Shown: piece by piece, positions 36,901 through 50,000 of the stretch | How the letters are laid out: each line of letters begins with the position of its first letter | Numbering within the stretch: the first letter of the stretch is position 1 | Assembly (NCBI GenBank): GCA_003344405.1 | Contig: NOWV01000072.1 | Location: forward strand, 124,001-188,000 | Origin: Trichoplax sp. H2 | Taxonomy: Eukaryota; Placozoa; Uniplacotomia; Trichoplacea | Reading direction: 5' to 3' | DNA: 64,000 nucleotides | Made by a program: the position numbers and the translations under genes | The notes under the pieces: generated by a model | The model's database searches: none | Told to the model about the DNA's origin: nothing | The model's input: the letters and a program-made list of their open reading frames with translations, nothing else

Positions 36901-39900
36901 TATTCAAATGGTATTGAACTATATTGACTAATAATCGTAAAGTACCAGTACTAACGATAAGTTGACTTACTAGTTGATTTTCTGAAATTACTTTATAGCT
37001 TATCCTTGGTCACCTAAAGCAATTTGATCTATCCTTATTAAATACCTGTGATAACGAAGAAATGGTTCCGCTGCATTATGCAGCAGATCATTGCCATTTA
37101 GAAATTTGTCAGCTGTTGGTAAGATCTAAGTAATAATGGTTAAGATGATATCGTAATAGATTAAAATCTAAAGTTTTCAGAAGTTTTATTAAGCGTTTTT
37201 AACTTAGCACTGCTTTCAAATGTAAGATTCAGCATGGAAGTGAAATATCACTTCAGGCCGAGGATGGCAGTACACCTTTACATTTAGCCGCTTATCGTAA
37301 ACAAATCCATATTTCAAAGTTCTTATTATCCGTCGGTAATTATTACTCGACTAATCAATCGTGCATCATTTAATACCTTCAAACCATCAATTGACAGCTA
37401 TATTTCTCTCTGCTTTATTCCTTTAGCAACTAAGCATAAAAATAATCATTTTGTGGATATTCGCGATAACGATGGTAAAACTGCTCTCTATATCGCTATT
37501 GAAATGAATCATTACGAGGTTATAACGCATCGCTAGTATTAATACATTATTAAACAACATATTTTAACTTATTAACATTTTCTGTGGAGTAAAATATTCA
37601 ATAAATCAAACGTAAATGAATGGAATATGTTTCTTTATAGATGATAAAATTATGTCTGGATCATGGAGCTAGTCCAATACAAATACAAGATATGGAAAAT
37701 TTGATGTTTCAGCAGGTGAACAAATCTTTATTATTCTCATGAAATTATTCATATTAGCATTCCTAATAAACGTATACCAGCTGTTGTTTTTTGGATTAAC
37801 AATAAGCATTTTACTTTTATATTTTATATATCTAGGGCAAAACAAAGCCAATGCTACACCTTGCTGCTAATAATGGAAATATTGATATAGCCAAGTTACT
37901 TCTGAATCATGGCACAAAAATAGATAGTCTAGACGAGGATAATTATACAGCAATGCATTATGCAGCCTTAGGAAACCATGCAGACATGATTACTTTCTTA
38001 CATGAACAGGTAATAAAGTAAACACTCTACAAATAAAACAAAGCAAATATTCCAGGGAAAGATTGAACTTTTGCTATTTTCATTTTCATTACTTATAACT
38101 CAATAGATAGCAATTTAACTATCAAAATACAGATGAAGCAATGTTCACTTATAAAAATTAATTACTTAAACTGTAAGAAACTACTCTTGACTTGTTTGTT
38201 GCCCATAAATATTTATTGATATAGAATGCGCAATGCGTATTTGTGTATGGGTTAGCTCAGAAAGTCATCCAATCATCTTTATAAATTTTATCTTTATTCC
38301 TGATTGCATGTTTGAAAGTATTCAGGAATAATATCTCATTTCTAATTTATTCCATTCATCTACTGGCATATGGTACAGTAAAGTCAATCATTCATAAATC
38401 TTGCCATTTGAAACACGAATCGACCCTCATATTCGTTATATAACACAATATAGCTAGAATTTAGCTGTAGGGACGCTTCCAAATTGCTTTTAAATTTGGT
38501 ATTAATATATGAAGATTTAATTATTTGCGGTATATTTGGTAGGAATGAGGATACGAATATTCCTTCACATATCTAGTATGAAAATATTCGCGATTTCAAG
38601 CTAGAAAAAGACCGAAATAATTATATTACAATTCAGCAAGTTAAATTCTAATGCAATAATCTATATCACATTATACAGGGTCTATTTTTGGATCATATCT
38701 GCAATAAAGGGATGACTCCGTTACTTTTATCCATCCAGAAGGGATACATTGAAGTATCTTGCAAACTATTAAATTTAGGTGCTAATATATCAGTAGTTGA
38801 TACAGAAAAGAGGACATGCTTGCATTTTGCAATTTATTCTCCGGATACAAATATTTTGCAGATGCTGCTCAAGGTCAGTATTATTCCCTATGAGCTAGCT
38901 CTTAGCTTACTAATTTATTTTAAAAGACAAAAAATCATTTAACCAAAGACAAATTTCTTTCATCATATTCTAGAATGGTGCCGCATCTCTTATTAATAAT
39001 CAAGATAGTGAAGGCTATACTCCTTTTCTTGCATCAGTTCGTAATAGAGATTCAAAAGTTAGTCATATTCTAGGTGGAATCTTTCGAGCTAATCGAAATA
39101 ATTTTATAGTGATATTGAATCCAAATTCTCTTTGATTCCTAATTATCAATTATCGTAGGTTATGAATCTACTACTTGATCATGGCGCAAATGCAGCCACG
39201 CTGAATAAAAATGGCGATAATTTTTTGCATCTCTCTGCTATCCATAATTGTCATCATCTCATCAAACAGTCAATAAAATTTCTTAAACTACCATTAATGT
39301 TAAAAATAATGATGGAAAAACTCCATTACATATCGCTGCACGCCTAGGTTACAGTAAAACAGTCGAAGTTCTTCTAAGGTGTGGTGCTTATGTCAATACT
39401 TGGTGAGTATATCAAGAAAAATGCATCGTTTAAAATTTGTCAATAGATGTCAATATTTAAGCTCTTTATAAATAAATTTTTCCTAAGTAAAAATTGCTAC
39501 TTTTCAATTTTACAGTCATATCATATAGTAAGCTATAATTATGTTACCCATTTAATTCTAGTGACATTATGGGGAATACTCCATTGCATGATGCAGCAGA
39601 AGCCAATCAAATGGCCGTCGTCGAAACATTGATAGAACAGAAAGCAGCAGTTAATTACACGAATCGGAAATTGGTAAGTTTGCACACGACATAAAATTTA
39701 TTCGTAATTCTTAATTACTTAAATTAAATATTTCATAAAAGTGAAATTACACCTAGTGACTCTCAATTCATTACTTACAGAAGACCATAAATTAATTAGA
39801 ACTAAGCAGAAAGTTTTAAAACGAGATCAGCGTCAGATACTGAGAGCAACTAATTTCAAAATAGTGGCTAAAAATAACTCAAGATTTGTAATTTATCTCA

Positions 39901-42900
39901 TACTAGTTAGATTGATAACAGCCTCGTGCATGTACTGTATATAGAATATATTTAAATGATGGTAAAATAGCTACTAGATAAAATAATATTTGTTTGTTTT
40001 GTCTAGATATTTTTTAAGAACTCAGTGATTCCCTAATAACTAAGTTTCCTGATAAACTCTTTAATTAAATTCAACCAAACATAAACTTATAAGTCTTAAA
40101 ACTTCAATCAATCGCATTTTATTATTTAAATTTCTCCAGCTTTACAGAAAGTATTGTTATCTAGAACTTACTAAAAGAGCTTTGTATTTGCAATTTAAAA
40201 TAACATTTAAAATTTTTAAATATATTTTAAGTATTTACAAATCAATTACCTATTGACTTATTAGGAAACACCTCTACACTTGGCTTGTAAGCAAAATGCT
40301 CTTAACGCCGTCAAAATCTTGATAGCAAATCATGCAGATATTTCTATCACAAATACAGCTGGGCATACCTGCTTTAATATTGCTATTGAAAACAGTAACA
40401 CAGAGGTGGCACTTGAAATGATAAACAGTGATAAGTAATTAATCTATCCTCCAAATTACTGCTAGAACATTATTATTTACATAATATCTCCTGCAACTAA
40501 AATATTCTGATCAAGTTTCTGCTATAACTTTGTTAACTGCACTAATTGACACATATAGTTGGAAGGCAGTTATGGAGCATCGAGGCGCTGATGGTTATAC
40601 ACCTATGAAACGTTTAATTGAAAAGATACCTGAAGCAGCACAAGTAAGATTGAATATCAAATACTAAATAGAGTATATACTATATCTCTGTTCATTCAAT
40701 AGCCCAAAAATGATCAGATATAATTGTATACTGTATCTTTAGAATCAAAATCCTAACTATTTTTATAAGCTTTTACATCAAATACTTTTCAGGCGGTATT
40801 GGATCGATGCATAGTGCAGTCTAATCATTCCGAAACTCATCCTGATGCTTTTGTATGAATTTATGTATTTGTAAATGTATATATTAATTTTATGTATTGT
40901 TTTTCCATTTGATTTATAAAAACATATATTATAGCGAAGTTAATCAATGCAACTAATTTTAGTAAAGCCATTTATGACACTCAAGGATCTGATGATTTTA
41001 CCAATATAGTACTGAAGTACATATAATTTATGTAATCATTTAGATCACATTCAATTATGAATATATTGAGTCTTCTCCAGAAAAAATTGAATTAAAAGAA
41101 GTTCAAGACAACTATTTAGCAATTTCGGTAAAAAGCCAAATGTTTTAAAATTGCAATAGTTAAAACCCGATAATATGAAACATAAAATCATAAATTTAGA
41201 TTATTCTATCTAGTTTTCTTATATCTATGATAACTGCAAATGATTACTTATAACTTGATACAGTCGCAAATTCCTTAGCTACGAAATTTTAGTTTGTTGA
41301 AAATAATCAATGAGTTAGCGTCTATAATATTCGCTAACCCAATTTATTTTATAAGCATTTAAATGTAAAGATATTAATATAAAAGATATATGTATGTAAT
41401 TCTTTATTCCAGATTATTAATCATTATAGCTGAAAAAGTAACAGTAGTAAATTAGTAAAGCATTAAATAGCAAATGATAGTTTTATGCATTTATAGATAT
41501 TCAAGGCAGTTATTCTGTACCTTCTGTATAAATACCATACTCGTCCGAAAATTGCTTTATTTAGCTCACAATTTCTATGATAAATTTACAGACTATCCTG
41601 TGGCTTTTAAATATAGCGTTTAGGAACGTATAAAGATCAGTAATATTTAGTATTGGCAATCAAGAGTTATCGGCCCTTAATTAGAAAGGTTAAAGAAACA
41701 ACTATAAAATCATAATTCATTCACTGCATTGCACATCAATGTAGTTAGACCAAATAGTATATTTACTTGCCTTTTCCTTAATTTCTTGAAATCAAACCAT
41801 TTAATTTTATAATTATTATGTATGTCAGCAAGGAAACAGATCTTATCAACATTAATAACTATTATTTTTCCTCAATAGAGTATGGTCGAATATAACCGAG
41901 ATTCCCTGCTGTGTCATCCACTCATTATGGCATACAGAATGGATAAATGGTAAAAAAGTTGCCTTTTAATACAACAAAATTTCAATTGAATATTTCTACT
42001 GAAACTATTAATTTCATTTATAAACCTCTTACAGGAAAAATGGTATAGGTGCCACTTTCTACTTTCAAATACTCTTATATATCATTTTAATATCCGCATA
42101 TGTAGTAACTATGGGAATTGACCTACTTTGCAATTCACCCAATGCAACAAACAACTCCTATCTGGTATTTGTTTACATCAAAAATAAAGATTATTTTATA
42201 CATTAATGAGGATCTCTATTGATCACGTCCTTTCTTCCTATACAGAATCGCACATATATAAAAAAATTTATCTATTACAGATCTTTCGGAATAAAAATCA
42301 ATAGCCCAATATAAGTTGCATTTATCTTTTCGTAGGATTGCAAAACGGTTCCTCCAGGAGTGGTCGAAGCTGCACCAATATTAGTCCTAACGTTTGGAGC
42401 AATTGTATTCACAACTCATAGTATCCACTTCTATTTAAGAGTAAGCAGTATAACATATTATTTACTCCACGATCATGATAAAATTTAGTTAATAATTTTT
42501 AGAGACCTGTATTAAAACAGAAAAAAAGAAAGTTATTTCAGTCGTTCAAATAAGAAATACATTTCAAAGTAATAAATTTTGTGGCTTATAACTTTATTAA
42601 GCCTAATTAATATCTTGGAGCAATCCTCCAGTTTACTATATGTCTACGAGATACTAAGACTTAGAGCTAAAAAATTCAGGGATAAATTATATTAATTTTA
42701 CAGTTCAAATTAGAATTGCATGAATATTTAGAAATATGAATATCTTTTATTATATTCTGATAGCATTTTAAATAGATTACAGACAATTTTTTAACTTTTA
42801 TGTCTAAGACTTGTTACATTTAAACCTCGTAGCCAATGGAGGCCCTGAAAAGTTCTTCTGTCAACATTGCTGAAACTATGATTGGGTTTTGTTCAGTTAT

Positions 42901-45333
42901 ATTTGGTATTTTATCGTTAGTCTTTGGTAGTAATATAATCAACTCACAGACTGGTGCTTTACTTATATTTGCGTCATTAATGGTCATAATAGTTCAATTG
43001 CAGAGGTAAATTTTAATTCCCTCTCATTTTTGGTTATAATTTCAAATAATGCAATCTGCATCCATGAAATGGCTATATCTTACTTTCAATACCTTTATAA
43101 CTAGAACATCACTTCTTGGCAATTATATTCTCATGTTTTTAACGGTCTTGAAGACGGTGTGTAAAGTCATGGTATTAGTTTTTATGATTCTTATCATATT
43201 TGGAGTATCTTTCCAGTTTGCGTTTAATGCTGCTGAAGTAAGTATACTATATAAATTATTAGATGTTACTTAAATGATAAAATTTTAATTCTGATGATAT
43301 AAAGAATAATAATGCTAATGCGTAAGCCACAATCAATCGATCAATAGGTTACTCCATTCAACGAACTGATTAGATCAGCTCTAAGTATCATAGTTATGTT
43401 CCTTGGAGAAATTAATTTCTTTGAGATATTTGAACCAAAACTTCGTGGACTACCAGCTGCTCATCTAATAGCTATAGGACTTTTACTAATTGCCTTTATT
43501 GTACTCCTGAATGTTACTCTTACCAACTTATTGGTAAGTTCGCTTCTATTTTATTTCTACATTGGACAAAAAATTTTCTGTCCTCTCTAAGTAAATCTTA
43601 TAGCGTTCAATATTGTATTATAGCGCCTGAATTACGTAGTTTAACAAGTCATGAACTTTTTTATTTATTCCAGTCGCTTATGCTCAAAAAGGAATTAAAT
43701 TTTGTGCAAGCTTTCAATTTAGTTTCTGACTGCATTTGAATAGTATCAAACAAGTAGGATTATGATGAAATTAAATTAGAAGCCCAAGTATAAATCTTCG
43801 GATCTTAATTTGTTCGTGACAAACATTGCTGTTGCATTTGAGTCAACAGCACAGCAAAATATAACCGAATGAGCTATAATTCCCGTATTATCATTTACTA
43901 TAATCTTGAATAAGTAATACATAAATTAATTTTAACTAATGAAACTTAATTTAAAACACAACCATAAATTTTCTTATCTTAATCTAGTTTTGACAGGCAT
44001 CACAAGTACATTTGCGTCAATAGCTTAGAATTTTATGTAAATTTCAAGCTAATCGTTACTTTATACTGTACTGTGACTGAGCTAGTGAAAAAGAGCAGGT
44101 GATAAGATTGAACTAATAACGGCAAAATTGAGCCGAATTAGACAACAATCCCGTAAGATCATTGGCTGTAATTTCTAATAAAAACACATAAATTAATTTG
44201 TAGCAAAACCAGAGTAAAGATTATTTTTCTTCCACTACCACTACAATAACTATTTTCAACTTAGAAACTACTTTACGACAGTGATCAACTAATCTAATAC
44301 CACGTATTAAAATAATATATCCTTCATGCTACTAAAATTGCTTCTATACAACATATTAAATTAACTATTTTGAACTATTCCTTTAAAAAAAATTAGAGTC
44401 ACAGAATTAAATTAAACAATCTTTTCTCTTTCTTTAAAAACAATAATTTTAACATCCCAGAATGAAATTGCACGGTCTTGGCTCTTTCTTAAAAAAAAAT
44501 AGTTCAAAATTACAGAGTGAGAATACTTATCATTTGCTCTTTAATTTCTTTTAGACTGCTCTAGCTGTTGGCGATATCAACGAATTGCAGCAGACTGCTA
44601 AAACAAATGGTATTATCCATGCGTTGGTGCTAATTGATGAGGTGAATAAACATTCTCTAACATTCTTAAGAAAAAAACTCTACAAGCCGCTTAGTGTTTA
44701 TCGGATTCAAGGACCGAAGGGTAAATTTAGAAATGTAAGCAGCGTAATATTTTTATTCAGACATATATCAATAAGTTTATATAGCCTATTGAGTTTCCTG
44801 ATACATTCAATCCAAGGTACTGTACACACTGTAATACTCATAGCCATGTTGTTACAAATGAAACTGTGGCAAGAGATATTCCTTCGATATTCTCCTAATT
44901 GATCCTAGCATAACTACCCGGATATTGTGCTTAAATTGTCAAATATTATTGTCTTATGCTAATTCTTTACAATTATTCTCGATAGTACTTATGGAGCAGC
45001 ATGTCAGAAAGTGCAGCTCTTGTGAAATGTACTCAGGACAGATTTTCAACGATTCGAAATAAAAATCGTCCATTAAGCAAATTGCAATCAAATGATGAAG
45101 GAATTGCCTGCAACGATGTGTATGTAGACTGAACATAAATGAAATTCTTTCGGCATTAATTTATGTTCATTTTATCTAACTATGATTGATCTACATATTA
45201 CCTTACATATATTAACATTAATATGAGATAAATTTTTAAAATTAGGCATGCGAAGCTGAACGAATCTATTTCTGAGCTAAAGCAGATGATAGATAACTTA
45301 AAGGCTAAGTTTGACGCTTTAGCAAGACCTTAA
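33966..45333 (+). CDS. TRPA1-like ankyrin-repeat channel, gene B, with a frameshift
   Basis: First member of a head-to-tail array. Exons: 33966-34205, 36366-36543, 36641-36819, 36999-37118, 37227-37335, 37427-37518, 37641-37715, 37836-38009, 38679-38873, 38974-39057, 39159-39402, 39562-39673, 40265-40434, 40559-40643, 40793-40852, 41044-41127, 41879-41949, 42035-42164, 42336-42440, 42833-43005, 43105-43237, 43348-43533, 44555-44734, 44986-45119, 45246-45333. Exon 11 is 244 nt where gene C has 245 and gene A 248; one base is missing near 39284, so the frame breaks inside an ankyrin repeat. All else is intact and would give about 1133 residues. About 16 ankyrin repeats (LTPLHHA, VLHLAA, TPLHLAA and others) precede RGADGYTPMKRLIEKIP, LDRC, S1 (exon 18, ending in an extracellular loop with sequons NAT and NNS), S2 to S5 (exons 19-21), a pore loop with VMFLGEINF, S6, LAVGDI (exon 23) and a C-terminal coiled coil. 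The pore has Glu where gene A has Asp. Confidence 0.87.
34490..35110. repeat. Two-copy tandem duplication in gene B intron 1
   Basis: About 34498-34745 and 34858-35105 are diverged direct copies of a ~250-bp unit. Shared landmarks are tattctaYaggatatt, ttcctttWgNagMatata, ctttTgattRggaaat and cagctactatattaaatttY. The 71-codon frame in the first copy is not kept in the second, so it is not a gene. Confidence 0.7.
35343..35895 (+). repeat. Dispersed ~600-bp element, copy 3, in gene B intron 1
   Basis: A diverged and partly rearranged relative of 15652-16290 and 28056-28688. The right half is clearest (catggaaatgttcc.. catatcgtaatctgactatt and onward to gagctgttttgtaac). Its outer ends read tgttaca and, inverted, tgttaca, which is the best terminal inverted repeat among the three copies. 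Confidence 0.7.
39280..39290 (+). other. One-base deletion in gene B exon 11
   Basis: The frame up to LIKQSIKFLK and the frame resuming at NNDGKTPLHIAA differ by one. Gene C reads cttaaaactaca at the same place and gene B cttaaactacca, one A short in an A-run. The right-hand frame keeps ankyrin codons to the conserved donor at 39403. This is either a true loss-of-function allele or a homopolymer sequencing error. Confidence 0.8.
43348..43533 (+). other. Gene B pore-loop and S6 exon
   Basis: Sixty-two codons with VMFLGEINFFEIFEPKLRGL in the pore followed by a long hydrophobic S6 and TLTNLL at the exon end. Relative to gene A and vertebrate TRPA1 (GDIN), the filter Asp is replaced by Glu. The EPKLRGLP stretch resembles vertebrate LEPYLRNEL. 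Confidence 0.85.
43790..44200. repeat. Diverged tandem duplication in gene B intron 22
   Basis: About 43795-43930 and 43978-44195 share a series of landmarks in order: gatcttaat or tatcttaatct, gtgacaaacattg or tgacaggcatcac, catttgagtcaa or catttgcgtcaa, ttcccgtattatcattt or atcccgtaagatcattg, and acataaattaattt. They appear to be two copies of a unit of about 200 bp. Confidence 0.5.
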
Positions 45334-47065
45334 ATGATTCTAACCAAGAAAATTTTAAAGCAACTACATTCATTGAAGCATGTACCGTACTTAGTGCATC
45401 TTATTTCTCGCAAAAAATTGTAAATATTTAGATAAATACATTTATGATATGAAATAATATATGCTTGTAAATCAATAAGTACATGACTCTACAAATTGGC
45501 GAGGACAAATGATGACTTTAATGTAGAAAATCAAATACATGCTAAGCTATTAATCCTTTTCAATGATTTATTCATGTTTAAATTAAAATATATGAGCGAA
45601 CATAAATGTACCAAACGCAAATTTTTTAATATTTTCATATTCCAGATCAATAATTTCATTATATGCCTCTTATTGATCCAGAAAGATGAGACAAGTGCTC
45701 TTGATTCAATTTCCGTATTTTATCTTAATAAATTAGTGTTTTTGTTACGACAAAACCACTAAGAATATGAGATCAACGAAAACTATCTCTATTCATTCTT
45801 TAAGCTACCTATCATAATTAGAAAAAAAACACTACAGTATCCGATTGCATTGCTAATATTATTTTTATTCTTGAAAGAATATGAGACCGATCAGAAGCAT
45901 CTCTAATTATTCTCTAAACTTTATATCATAATTAGAAAACAGAAATGACGTAGACAAACACTACTTATACAATGATGTATTCGACTGCAATACTAATACT
46001 GTTATTATCACTACATGACAATAAGCTATGTCATATTATTACTAACTATGTCATTACCCAAGCAATAAAAAATTGTTATTTCTGAAGCTATACTATAAAT
46101 GGGTTGACTTTTAATTATACTAATGTTCCATAATATAGCCTAAGATAGTGATTATAGTCTGTACTTAATGGTAGGACATCTATGGTCAGTGTCTAAGTTG
46201 TGCTGTAGGTAATTGTGGACGAGGAAAGACCTTAAGATATCTTCGTAGGCTTTATTTCACGTTGAAATTCTCAATTTATGACAAGAAGATTGAGTAGGAC
46301 CAAGGATTAAGTGAAAGTATAATTACTTGAAAGACAGAAATAATTCTGAATAGAAGACTGCAATACTCATCTACAGTAATGATCTGCGTTCATTGTAAAG
46401 TAGATTTAAATTACAGTTATTTCTTCGCTTAATATCACAAACATCAATTTTTCACTTTAATTCTTTAGAAAAATAATCTTAAACATTACTATTATGATCT
46501 AGCTTTATAAATGCATATCAGGCAAAAGCAAGAGATCGCAACAATCTGTTACTACGGGTAATAACAACAATTATCTATCAGTATGCCGTATATTATACCA
46601 ACAGCGTAAATTAAAATCATGTTATTCATGCGAGATGTTGATTTCATTATAAAGCTACAGTAGCTGTTGAACTACCGATAACATTGAGATACCAATCAAT
46701 GAAATTGTTCCTATTGAACGATTTAGATAATAATGTGACTGCTTAAGAATGTAACAAAATGAATTATTCATTATGATATCACAATGAGCTAATTAACTTT
46801 AACAATAATTATTAATGGTGACAATTACTTTATCTTTGCATTGGACTTATTTATTGTTCTGAAAAGTAAATTGCTATATCATATAAGATTGGGGTAATAC
46901 TATAGTTGATTTCATCACATTTTTAGTCCTTTTAATATTCCTTACGGACCAAAGACGGACTGTTGTAAGCTGTGTTCTAAGGAGATTTTATTTAAGTTTG
47001 ATCGCATCTGCTACTATACTCTTTATTTTGAAGTCTGTATACGGCAATTTTCTTAGTAATAAATC
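45334..47065. other. Intergenic DNA between genes B and C
   Basis: About 1.7 kb with no supported exon. A two-copy direct repeat is visible at about 45770-46010 (landmarks cataattagaaa at 45814 and 45931, then acactac and cNactgcaNtNctaatatt). The 88-codon frame at 45496-45762 has no recognisable similarity. It must contain the gene B 3' UTR and the gene C promoter. Confidence 0.5.
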
Positions 47066-50000
47066 ATGATTAAGCCAATCTTATCAAGAAATAGCGAGGA
47101 CAAATTATTCTATCGACGTGACGTTAGTTATAGAAACAATCGAAGTATGGAAATGGGAACTATACCCGAGCAAAGCAATAATTACACTTCATCAGCAAAT
47201 CCTTTTAGCTCGAAATTTGTTGGAAAAATCAGAAAAACCTATCGACCAACCCTGTCTAGAACAGCGACAACTAACTTTGTCGATCCTGACATGCTACCAC
47301 TATATCAGGTCTGTCTTAACTGAGTAATTATTAATTTAAAAGTATTTCAAGTACATGTAATCAATGCTCGTTTATTTCAGTCGTAATTTTTCGATTAATT
47401 AGACGATAATGGTAGAAAAAACATTTTCATATGGAATTTATCGTTTTATTTGAAGTCAAAGTTCTTTTCAGAGTTCAGTTATCTTTTAACTCTTAATTGG
47501 AACTGTTTATATGCCTTAATTTGCGCTAGATTTTACCCTTTAATTTTTTTATAACTTATCCTCTGACTGACTTATAAAGTAAAAATCCATCTAAAAAGTA
47601 AAATCCCACCAGGATGGCTTCTAACTACATAAAAAATAATTAAGAGGGTTTATAGCCGATTTCTAACTCTATAATATTCTAAGAATTTAATAATCGGAAA
47701 GAAATACAATTTTGTTAATTATAAATTTCTTTCAAAAGCCTTGATATCAGCCTAAATGAATAGATGGATTTCAGTGCGGTACTCTATTGAAGTCTAATTT
47801 TTAAGACTGTACAGTACTAGCAACGGCAATTATAAAAGTTTATATTCTTTACCTATCACTAAGAGTAGACAAGCTACTCTCTACAATATTTTGAAATGGT
47901 GTTTAACCTAAATTTGTTTCAGTTGCTAAGTTTTTGTGCTATGTAATTATACATTTGTTAGTAGATACTGTAGATAGAATTTATCAGTTTGGAGCTAACT
48001 GAGTTTGTAATGCTTATAGTTTACATTTGCACATAGTGATAAATATAATGGTCGTTTACTACATTCTATGTAGGAACGACTTTATAAACATAAACTTTTA
48101 GTTTAATAACCACTTACGTTATCTAATTTACTTAATAGATAAATCGAAGCGATCAGTCTGAATCCACTTCAGTTTTAACCCTGTCACTAGGAATTGACTG
48201 ATAGTCCCCGTTTACTAGCTCAAAATATCAGATCATTTCTTCATTATAATTAAAGTTCAACTTAATTGAAAATACCGCCCTAAATATAGATTAAATAAAA
48301 ATTTTTAATTTAATAATTATGCTATCTAGTCCATTTAATAGATAATTCGAGGCAATCATTCCGAATCCAATTTAGTTTCTGACCCTATCACAAGGAGTGG
48401 GATTAATAGTCAGGTTTCCCAGTCTAAAACATCAGATCTTTTCTCATGATATTGTTATATCAATACAGGTCAATTTAACTGAAAAAATTGCCCAAACTAC
48501 AGGTTATTGCCGTCGTGAGCGAATTCTAATGTCATTGCCACGCCTTGATAATTACATTAAACATCTGTCACTTACAGTGTAAGCAGTTTTTTTTATATCC
48601 TTCCGTGTTGTTATTATTATTAATTAGTTCTAGTTCTAAAAGTACATATCTTTGACATATTCTATCGTTAACATTATCGAATTAAAACCACAAGTATTCC
48701 TTTCTTTCGATGATGATTATCACTCAGTATTCATTTATTTTGAAACCATTCTTAATAGCTTTAGTCTGTTAAATTTTATGAGAAAAGATAATCGATTTAT
48801 TATTCTTAAAGTTCTAAAAGTCAACATTTAGCATGTACCTTGTCTTTTATGATTCTATATAGCACGTACGTAACTGCGAACTTAAGTGATCCTTCTAAAT
48901 TGAATCAACTTTAGCAGCATTCAATTAATTTTAAGACATTGATAATGATAGCGAGATAATATAAAAATTATCCACAATTAGTAGATGTAATTAACTTCTA
49001 TCCTTAATTAGTTAATCTGTGTCAGTAACATCCTTAATTAAAGTTATCAGTAGCTAGAAAATGGCTTTTGCATTTCATTTTACACTTAATTTAAAACAAA
49101 TGATAATAAACTTTACTTCTTTTCACGACGGTCAATTCCATTATCCTACCCTTGCTCCTTCATTTGAACCTTCATAATGGCTTGTTAACGTGATTAATCT
49201 TCAACTTTAAGACTTTTTGAAATCGATATGATCAAACAGGCTTGTAAAATCGGGAATTCAGAAAAAGTAAGAGCAATTCTAGGCAGGAAATACAAGAAAT
49301 CCGATCGAAAGACTAACAAACTCATTAACACCTTGGATGAACAGTTGTTAACTCCAATACATCATGCAACCATGAATCAACATATTGATATTATAACATA
49401 TCTCTTATCCAAAGGCGCCAGTAAATTCTATATTTAATCAATGTTTATATGGTTCGGTAGACTTTCAATTTAGCCCTATTGCCTATCTTAAACTAAAGAA
49501 ATTTAATTATTTCAGATATTGATGCTATCGGTGGACAATTAAATAGAACACCTTTACTCATGGCAATCGAAGCAAATCAATCTAAAGCTGTCCGTCATCT
49601 ACTCGATAGAAATGCAGATATTTTGGCCAAGGATTGCAATAATCAGCATGTGCTCCACCTTGCCGCTCAGCAAGGCAATATCCAAATAGCACAGGTAAGT
49701 AGCGTTCTCAAAAATTAAATATCGTCTAGTGGAGTGGCCTCCAACTAGATCAAATGGTCACTGAGCTATTACACCATGTTTTAATATCAAATACGAACAT
49801 GAAAATGTATTTATTGCTCAATCTTATCGTCTAAGGTATAACTAAAAGATCTTTATGCCACACGTACCCTGTTTTTATTTTCTAGGCTATTCTTGATCAC
49901 CTCAAACACTATGACATTTCCTTACTAAACGATGGTGATAATTATGACCTGACGCCATTGCACTATGCGGTTGAAAATGGTCATTATGAGATTTGCCAGC

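Noticed and set aside
43049-43104. Upstream extension of the gene B S4-S5 exon
   Set aside because: The frame is open to 43049, but there is no acceptor before it. The ag at 43103-43104 keeps phase and matches the acceptor position in gene C and the continuous text of gene A.
45496-45762. 88-codon plus-strand frame after gene B
   Set aside because: Hydrophobic by AT-richness only. It lies in the B-C spacer, is not repeated after gene C and has no splice context.
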